Shown: piece after piece, positions 57,690-64,000 of the stretch | How positions within the stretch are numbered: the first letter of the stretch is position 1 | Layout: every line of letters starts with the position of its first letter | Assembly (NCBI GenBank): GCA_905221605.1 | Contig: CAJNDS010000196.1 | Span: 72,551 to 136,550, forward strand | Direction of reading: 5' to 3' | Origin: Symbiodinium natans | Taxonomy: Eukaryota > Sar > Dinophyceae > Suessiales > Symbiodiniaceae | DNA length: 64,000 nt | The notes under the pieces: generated by a model | What the model saw: only the letters and a program-made list of their open reading frames with translations | The model's database searches: none | What the model was told of the DNA's origin: nothing | Made by a program: the position numbers and the translations under genes

Positions 57690-59305
57690 CAGTGTGCATT
57701 TCAGACCAGCCTTGAGTTCATGTTGTACTTCTTCTTGCCCCTGTGATTCTTCTCGCTGCGTTTTTGCATGCACTCCATCACATACTTCGACTTTGTCGGG
57801 AGCAAGAGATCAGACCTCGAATTGGCAAGGCATGATCCAAGTTCAAAACCAGCATGTCATGACAGTGACAGGACAATAGTCGAGGATCTGACCATGGCCT
57901 CTCGCATTTCGACGACGTCATCGTCTCGATCGTATCGAGAACATGCTGTTGCAGCGTGCCGTCAATCTTCAGAAAGCGTTTCAGCACCATGATAATGTAT
58001 ACTCTCCGTCGCGAGCCATCTGCACCGTGGTTGTACCTTGGCTGCTCTTCTCAACCCTAAGCTGGATTTTGCCGTTACCACATGTCTGAGTCAAGCACGG
58101 GTCGATCTCGACCACAGCGATGACGTAAGGACCGCAGGATCGCAACTCCTGCAAGACTTCTTTCAGCACCCTGTACAGGCCCATGACATTCTCCAAAATG
58201 CACACCTTGGCATCGTTGAAAATTTATTCACGTCAACATCCACCGTGCTGCCATCATCCCATCATCACACTGTGCTCAGCTTCAAACCTTTGGCTGTGTT
58301 GTCTTAATCGTGTCTTTCACCATGAAGAACTGTTTCGCTTGCTCGTCGTCCATCCATGCGCTCTCAACTCGAAGAGCAGAAAAAGCTTTGCAAGGAAAGC
58401 CAGCTACATAAAGCCCGACCTGCCAAGTTCATTCTGAAGTAAAATCCATAACCGAGCACATTAATAAACTATTTCTTGCCCAATGGAGCACATTGCCTTG
58501 CCAGCCAGTGTCTTAACATCTCGGTCGGCAAGGTTGTCGTAAAACCTGTCAGCGTCAGGCCCGACTTTTGGCTGAATGATATGATCAGGCACGGCCGGCC
58601 TTTCAGGGTTGAAATTTGCTCTGATCCATCTTTGAGGCCCACGGGCATTGTCACACGAAGACCTGACTGCACAACATTGGGGATTTATGATGGTCAAATT
58701 TTGTCTTTGAGCCGTCGAGCCGCAAATGTCTCACCATGTTGGACATGTCTGCCCCGGCCAAGAGCATGTCCAATGCCATTACTGGCGCTTCGGCTCCACT
58801 GCCTTGCAGGAAAGACACACATGAGAGTTGTCATTTTGCACATAGTTGCCTTCAAGAAGATCTGAGTTCTAAGCAGTCGGTCATCAGCCCAATCGGCCCT
58901 CGCAATTTCTTCTTCATATTCGCCAGGCCTGACAAAAGACACACATTGTCATAAAGTGATAAGCCAAGCGCTGTACCACAGTCTGGCTCAAGCAAGCCTG
59001 CAGCCTTTGCAAAAGCACTGCCGAACTCCAAGTGCTGCCGCTGACCAGCATTCAACGTGATATTTCCAGCGCTGGGAAGCCTAAGTGTGCCCAGCCTACA
59101 CACAACTCAGTGTCAAGTCAAATTTATAACAGTCCAGGTAAGGTCGAAGCATCACGTCTTCAAATTCTTCATCAGTCTCAGAAGATTCACATGAAACCTG
59201 ACACACACACACACACACTTTGTCTTCTAGACAATAATGGCTTGGCATGATCGTCCGGGCCTCCATAATGTCGCTGTCACTGTCTGATAGCACAACGACG
59301 GCCAT
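57690..59305 (-). CDS. C5 DNA (cytosine) methyltransferase, multi-exon
   Basis: Conserved C5-methyltransferase motifs occur in order on the minus strand. A block at about 58650-58461 (RFYDNLADRDVKTLAGKAM) precedes the catalytic block VGLYVAGFPCKAFSALR at about 58420-58370 (motif IV, Pro-Cys nucleophile). ILENVMGLYRVLKEVLQELR follows near 58200-58140 (motif VI, ENV), then SRRRVYIIMVLKRFL near 58016-57972 (motif VIII, QRRR-like). The enzyme would transfer a methyl group from S-adenosylmethionine to cytosine C5. Upstream exons: ATG 59305 (MAVVVLSDSDSDIMEARTIM), about 59196-59137 (SCESSETDEEFEDVML), about 59092-58925 (GNITLNAGQRQHLEFGSAFA) and about 58800-58690 (APVMALDMLLAGADMSNMVR). Introns are 50-100 bases. 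Retroelement-borne C5-methyltransferases have been described in Symbiodinium; no LTR or polymerase is visible next to this one. Confidence 0.7.
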
Positions 59306-59373
59306 CGGCTCACTGGCACATGTCCAAGATGGCACGTCTGGCTGATCTGAGTCTGACTGTTGTCTAAAACTTC

Positions 59374-59773
59374 ATGATGACAACGCGCAACCTTCAGCAT
59401 CGGAGCAGCAAAGGTCTGCAGAGTCTGCAAATCATGACAGGCAACTCAGCAAGCACAGCTCACAAAACACACACACTGGCAACCAATTCCGCGGCTAGCC
59501 CGCCGGAGTTAATAGAAGCTCCGCGGCTAGCCCGCAGGAGCTTTAGAATACAAGCGAAACACACAACAGGATTAAGATGATGATTAATAAGTAACTAGCC
59601 CAATCATCATGATTCGGATACCAGACATCCGGTTAGCTTTTGGAAGACATCTAGTTTCGGCCGTGCCGGCATAGTAGATAGATATGCTTTTTTTTTTATG
59701 AGAGCCCAAAGAGACCCGAATGGACAGAACGACCCACTTGTCTACAAGGGAGCCTTGGTATGGATAAGGTAGT
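59374..59773. repeat. Spacer with two GC-rich near-palindromes
   Basis: CCGCGGCTAGCCCGC occurs at 59489-59503 and 59521-59535, and again at 48474-48488. It is centred on the palindrome GGCTAGCC with nearly complementary flanks (TCCGCGG / CCCGCAGGA). The rest of the stretch has no supported gene; it separates two divergent transcription blocks and could hold a promoter region. Confidence 0.6.
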
Positions 59774-59785
59774 GTGTGGAAGTGT

Positions 59786-61688
59786 ATGGAGGTCTTAGGA
59801 AGGAGACGTAGGATTAGGGCGCCCTTGATTAAGGCTGCTGACTTCGTCCCAATTCTGGTCGTGTTTGCTATTGTGGCTGTAGCATTCTTCGTGATCTGTT
59901 GGAATATGTCTGCCGACAAATCGATCTTCAGCAGCGATTTCGCGACGATCGTGGCGACGCTTGCCATTTTCATGACCACCACGCAGGCGTTGGGAGCCAT
60001 TGCAGACCTCCTCACTGTGCACGGCGACACATTTCATTTCCTGTTGATGACTTTGAAGTACTTGAGCTTTAGCCCGCAGCTGCTTAAAGCAGATTGCGTG
60101 TTACAGAGCAATGACCCAGCACTTTCGTACTTGGTCTACTTGCTCATTCTTCCCTGCATGGTTGCGGCCATTGCAGTAGCAGGGAAGATCCGTGAGAAGC
60201 TGCGCGGGGCGCTGCGCTGGGCCACAGTCTTCAGCCATCAGGGCTCTGTGGTGTTGGTGATGTACCTGGCATCGGCTCGCGCAGCAGTTCTTCCACTACA
60301 GTGCGCGACGAATCCGGATGGCTCTTCATCAGTGCTGAGCTACAGGTCGGTGATCTGTTGGGAATCGCCGAATCACTTTGTCATGGTTGCCTTGGCAGCT
60401 GTTGGCATGTGCATCTTCACATGTGCACCTTTGGCTGCCGTGTCCTGGGCGGCCTGGGTCTATCCCACACGCATTCAGAGCCCCGGTGGAACGGAGTTTC
60501 TGGAGAGGTGGCGATTTGCTTTTGACCGCTTCTCCATTGAGAACTATGGCTACGCCGTGGTGTATTTGTTCCGGAACTTTTTGATCGCTTTGACGCCCGT
60601 GGTCTTTACCAACAGCCAGCACCTCCAGGTGTTGCTCCTTGCCCTGGTGATCGTCTTCTGCCTCGCTGTCCAGGTCCGCCTTATGCCCTGGCGCACACAA
60701 GTCTCCAACCTTGTGGATGCCTTGGCATCGATCTCCGTCTGCATCTTACTGATTGGCAGTTCCATGCTCTTGCTGTTGACTTCAGAAGGCACCGCGTTGC
60801 TTCAGACTTGGGTTCTCTTGCAGCTGGTGGCCACTCTCTCCATCTTTGCCGCTATCCTCTTTATGCAGCTCCGGCGCAAGTTGAGCCGCAAAAGGCAGTA
60901 TCACGTCTTCATCAGCCACCACAAAAATGGCGCAGCTGCATTGGCCCGATGGTTCAAGACCTGCATGCTCACCGAGAAGGGGCTAAAGATCTTCCTGGAC
61001 TCCGATGACCTCTTGAGCGTCGATGTGCTTTTTGACATCGTCGCGCACCAGACCCGGAACTTGGTGTTGCTTCTTACCAAAGACTTCTTCTCAAGGCCGT
61101 GGTGTGTTGGCGAGCTCGTGAGTGCTATCCAGTCCAAAGTGCCAGTCGTATGTGTGAGATGCCATGACTGTGACGTTATCAACACCGACCTGCTTGTGGA
61201 GCAGTTGAAGAGCATGTGGAAAGAGTCGCACAAGGTGCTCTTGGCAAGCTTGGGCATCTCGACTGATCTTGTTGCCAAAGCCATTGCCCACCTGCAACAC
61301 CAGATCATACCCGTTCTGGAGCTTGATCGGTCGGCCCTGGAGGAGGACCAGGTCAAAGTGGTGTCCGCCACACTCCAGGCTTGTAAATTGAACGCCTTCT
61401 TGGGCATTCCTGGCAAACACAGAGGCAAGTCTATCTTGGCAACAGGGCCCGTTGCACACACCCGAATCGTCTTGATCTCCTCATGGCAAGACGAAGCGCG
61501 AACCTGCTGCTTTCTGGTGCGGCGGAAGCTGATGTCTCTCATGCACATTGGGGTCGAGGTCACAGAGGAGAGTCAGCTGCACCTTCTGGGTGACCGAACC
61601 CTGATGCCCCAGTTGAGCTTGCTCGTCGTACTGCTCACGCAGGGAGTGTTGGCGGATCCCTTCGTGGCCAACGCCTTGCTCCTGGCAG
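59786..61688 (+). CDS. Multi-pass membrane protein with a cytosolic TIR domain, first long exon
   Basis: First in-frame ATG at 59786; it may instead be an internal exon with an acceptor near 59795 (GTCTTAG). About nine hydrophobic segments lie between residues 17 and 365 (for example DFVPILVVFAIVAVAFFVIC, LFRNFLIALTPVVF). A TIR domain starts at residue 372 (YHVFISHHKNGAAALARWF), continues FLDSDDLLSVD, and has RPWCVGEL near 438, which keeps the Trp-Cys and Glu typical of TIR folds including NAD-cleaving ones. A second alpha/beta segment begins RIVLISSWQDEARTCCFLVR. TIR domains act in signalling or NAD+ hydrolysis, so this looks like a sensor or channel-like membrane protein. The frame's own stop (61706-61708) lies in an intron: splicing at 61688/61793 continues the protein as LLLAGKTHAEISFVPL. 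Confidence 0.75.
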
Positions 61689-61792
61689 GAAACTTACTTT
61701 GCCTTTAGTTGAACTTTCAACTTCTTGGGTTTCCTTATTTAGTAGGAATATTAAAGTTTAACCTTTTTCTGCTTGGTTATTGGAGAAGCAAG

Positions 61793-61884
61793 GAAAGACG
61801 CATGCCGAGATCAGCTTTGTCCCGTTGATTGCAGACGGCAACTTCTCCTTTCCGGATCCCATGTACTGGGGAAGACTGACGTCA
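61793..61884 (+). CDS. Second exon of the TIR-membrane protein
   Basis: After an AAG acceptor the frame reads KTHAEISFVPLIADGNFSFP then DPMYWGRL, joining in phase with the end of the first exon. The 104-base intron has AG followed by GAAA at both borders (donor GA). The exon runs into a TTTAGGG array at 61897-61932. Confidence 0.65.
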
Positions 61885-62209
61885 GGCAGATGGGCTCAGG
61901 GTTTAGGGTTGAGGGTTTAGGGTTTAGGGTTTACTGTGCACAGGCCTGGCTGACATGCGTGTGAGATGGGTTGCTGTATGATGAAGTATGGTAGCTATGG
62001 GTAGTTCCACGACATGCGATCCCATAGCCACCCCTTCCCTTCCCTACTCAGACTCCCTAAATTCCTAGTCCCCCAAAACAACCCTGGAGAACAGCGTGTT
62101 TCTGATCTGAGGCAGGCTGATTCCAGCTTCGCAGCTTCTGCCAGGACACACGCCGCTGGGCCTGAAGTTCGTGAACCCCCGGCTGTCTCAATTCCCACCA
62201 ATTCTTGCG

Positions 62210-62343
62210 CCCTAAACCCTAAACCCTGAACCCTAAACCCTAAACCCTGGAGCATGGCATGATATGCCATAGCTTGAGCTTGAGATGACGGAACCTTGTG
62301 CCCTAAACCCTGAACCCAAGCCCTAAACCTAAACCCTAAACCC
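62210..62343 (+). repeat. Two interstitial telomere-type arrays
   Basis: 62210-62248 and 62301-62343, CCCTAAA with CCCTGAA variants. A possible exon just upstream (62120-62205) is not firmly supported. Confidence 0.85.
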
Positions 62344-62623
62344 AGGAGCATGACTCCCCAAAATGCCAACCAAGCCCGGGGCTCTGCCTCTGAGCGCCTC
62401 ATGAGGCGTATGGGCCACCCCGAAACCGTAAACTCTAAACTCAAAGGGTAGCTACATGGTCCCTTAGCATGGGCCCTTAAAGGGGTACCCCTTATATGCC
62501 CCTTATATACCCATCTACAAACCGAAGGGCCGAAATACGTCAGAAGCCTTTAGAGGAGGGGCCATATTCATAAAAGACCCATGCAACTACCACCCCAAAA
62601 TAGAACCTGAAAGCCAGGTTGGA

Positions 62624-62687
62624 GGATGTTCAGAGTGCTTACCAGCAGCTCCTGAAGATCATTGCCATCCGCCTGTCCATCCAGGCT
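62624..62687 (+). CDS. Short exon, probably of the TIR-membrane gene
   Basis: After a TTGGAG acceptor the frame reads DVQSAYQQLLKIIAIRLSIQ, an amphipathic helix, up to a C-rich intron. Same strand and style as the exons upstream. Confidence 0.5.
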
Positions 62688-63219
62688 CCCCCCACAACCC
62701 CCCCCCCCCTCTCCAACTCCCAGTGCCTTTGTTTAATATATAGCATTCCGGCGTGCACCTCATGAGTTCGCGTGCCGTCTTTCGACTTGGGGGGATCGTT
62801 TTGTTGGCTCCCTTGGAGCGCCTTCGCGGTGCGGAATGCCTTTGGAGCCTATAGATGGTTATCAATTGGGATGTTCCCTGTTGCACGAACAGTCCTTAAT
62901 GGGGATTATAGTAGGGGGTACTGCAATCCCTATTGGTCGGTTTCTTTCTTGCAGTTCTTGATGGAACTCCGTCGTGCCAGCAGATTGCAAGAGTCTAGCT
63001 TCAAATGGGTTGTGGCATGTTCTTTTTGCTGATTCCAAAGCAGTCTCTGGACTCTTTGTCGAATGATTTTTTTCGGTTTTTGGTACGCTGCCAGCGATGG
63101 TTTTTGCTTCTTTTGTCACCTGCAGGGAATCCCAAAGTGCCTTCGAGGGATGTCCTGTCTTTGCACCGGGGCCTTTCCCAACATGTTCCCAATATGTCCA
63201 CCCCAGTCCAAGGCATATC
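62688..63219. other. No gene supported
   Basis: C-rich tract at 62697-62709; otherwise unremarkable, with no convincing open frame. Confidence 0.5.
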
Positions 63220-63396
63220 CCGAAACCCCAAACCCCAAACCCCAAACCCTAAACCCTAAACCCTAAACCCTAAACCCTAAACCCTGAACCCTGAACCCTG
63301 AACCCTAAACCCTGAACCCTAAACCCTCAACCCTAAACCCTAAACCCTAAACCCTAAACCCTAAACCCTAAACCCTAAACCCTAAACCCTAAACCC
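63220..63396 (+). repeat. Long interstitial telomere-type array
   Basis: About 25 units, starting as CCCCAAA and passing to CCCTAAA with CCCTGAA variants. A TTTAGGG-orientation array lies at 63486-63561 and a short one at 63811-63847. Confidence 0.95.
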
Positions 63397-63399
63397 AGC

Positions 63400-63485
63400 C
63401 ATGCCACCCGTTCAGGCTTCTGAGGCCATGCAGCACGCGGAGCTCCAGGACAAACGTCGCGGGGCCCTGTCTTTTGCTTCATTCG
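63400..63485 (+). CDS. Candidate exon between two arrays
   Basis: Reads MPPVQASEAMQHAELQDKRR then GALSFASF, open between a CCCTAAA array and a TTTAGGG array. No family recognised. Confidence 0.35.
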
Positions 63486-63854
63486 GGTTTAGGGTTTAGG
63501 GTTTTGGGTTTAGGGTTTAGAGTTTAGGGATTAGGGTTTGGGGTTTGGGGTTTAGGGTTTAAGCAAGCGTTGCTGGCGGATTGGCCTCTCATGTATATCC
63601 AGCGTCCCAGAAAAGGGTGTGAACTGGTTCCAGACCACACTGAACCTGCGCAGACTGCTGCGCAACGCTACTTGTTAGACAGAGAGTCACAGAACATACA
63701 AGACTGAGACTGACCTTGCTGAGGGCACGAACTGCCTGTGTTGAGAAGGCTGTTTGACCGAAAATGAGGAATTCGCGAGGCTCCGGCAATTAAGGAATGG
63801 TCTCGGCAGATGGGTTTAGCGTTTAGGGCTTAGGGTTTTAGGGTTTTCGTTCCA

Positions 63855-64000
63855 AAGGGAGAAGCTACAAGCCAGAAGAAGCTGCGCATGCTGTTGGATG
63901 AGCATGTCGGTGGCTGGAGTTTTCGCCCAAGCAGACACCGAGACGTGAAAGTATTCAAGCGACTGACCGTGCCGCGAGAGCGACTGCGGGTCAAAGATGT
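63855..64000 (+). CDS. Candidate exon running off the window
   Basis: Open frame EATSQKKLRMLLDEHVGGWS then FRPSRHRDVKVFKRLTVPRE and RLRVKD, continuing past the window end. The charge pattern and GC-rich third positions suggest coding. Product unknown. Confidence 0.45.

Overview
The window reads as nuclear DNA of a dinoflagellate, probably a member of the Symbiodiniaceae or a close relative. Four things point that way. Plant-type telomere repeats (CCCTAAA/TTTAGGG) are scattered through it. Its coding sequence is cut into many small exons by introns with non-GT donors. Its Copia-type pol reads like the elements of these algae. The last bases of the dinoflagellate spliced leader appear in both LTR families. 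No rRNA, tRNA, CRISPR array or bacterial-type operon was recognised.

Layout. (1) 0-4.7 kb: interstitial telomere repeats (ITS) and + strand exon fragments, including a laminin-G-like (LamG) domain. (2) 4721-13464: an 8.7-kb LTR retroelement on the minus strand, with 5-bp target-site duplication TAGGG. It encodes a WW domain, an S1-like domain and six CCCH zinc fingers but no polymerase, so it looks non-autonomous. (3) 13.5-22.0 kb: + strand exons of an extracellular-type protein (LamG-like, cadherin-like, Cys-rich GCC2/GCC3-like), separated by introns carrying ITS arrays and introner-like repeats. (4) 22051-42047: a 19,997-bp Copia-type LTR element on the + strand, LTRs 290 bp with 2 differences, target-site duplication CTAAA. 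Gag and pol are followed by about 10.5 kb of continuous extra reading frame. That frame holds a cytosine-methyltransferase-like module, zinc-binding motifs and a Tpt1/KptA-like RNA 2'-phosphotransferase module. (5) 42.1-43.2 kb: one Cys-rich + strand exon, then microsatellites. (6) 43.2-59.3 kb: an ITS-free, intron-rich block on the minus strand with a C5 DNA methyltransferase gene, a DUF7869-like (probable DDE/RNase-H-fold) gene and several unrecognised genes. (7) 59.7-64 kb: a + strand gene for a multi-pass membrane protein with a TIR domain, continuing through ITS-bearing introns to the window end.

How it fits together. Both LTR elements landed inside telomere-type repeats lying in introns of what may be one surface-protein gene. 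Both have candidate primer-binding sites matching the anticodon arm of a tRNA (half-tRNA priming, as in Drosophila copia). Both carry the end of the spliced leader in their LTRs. One intron repeat family occurs with and without a telomere array inside it. The least ordinary object is the 20-kb element: its extra reading frame, its embedded Tpt1-like module, and a family of 11-nt micro-hairpins with compensatory base changes along its length and in both LTRs.

Limits: exon boundaries are read by eye, domain calls rest on motifs, and whether the + strand exons form one gene is an inference.
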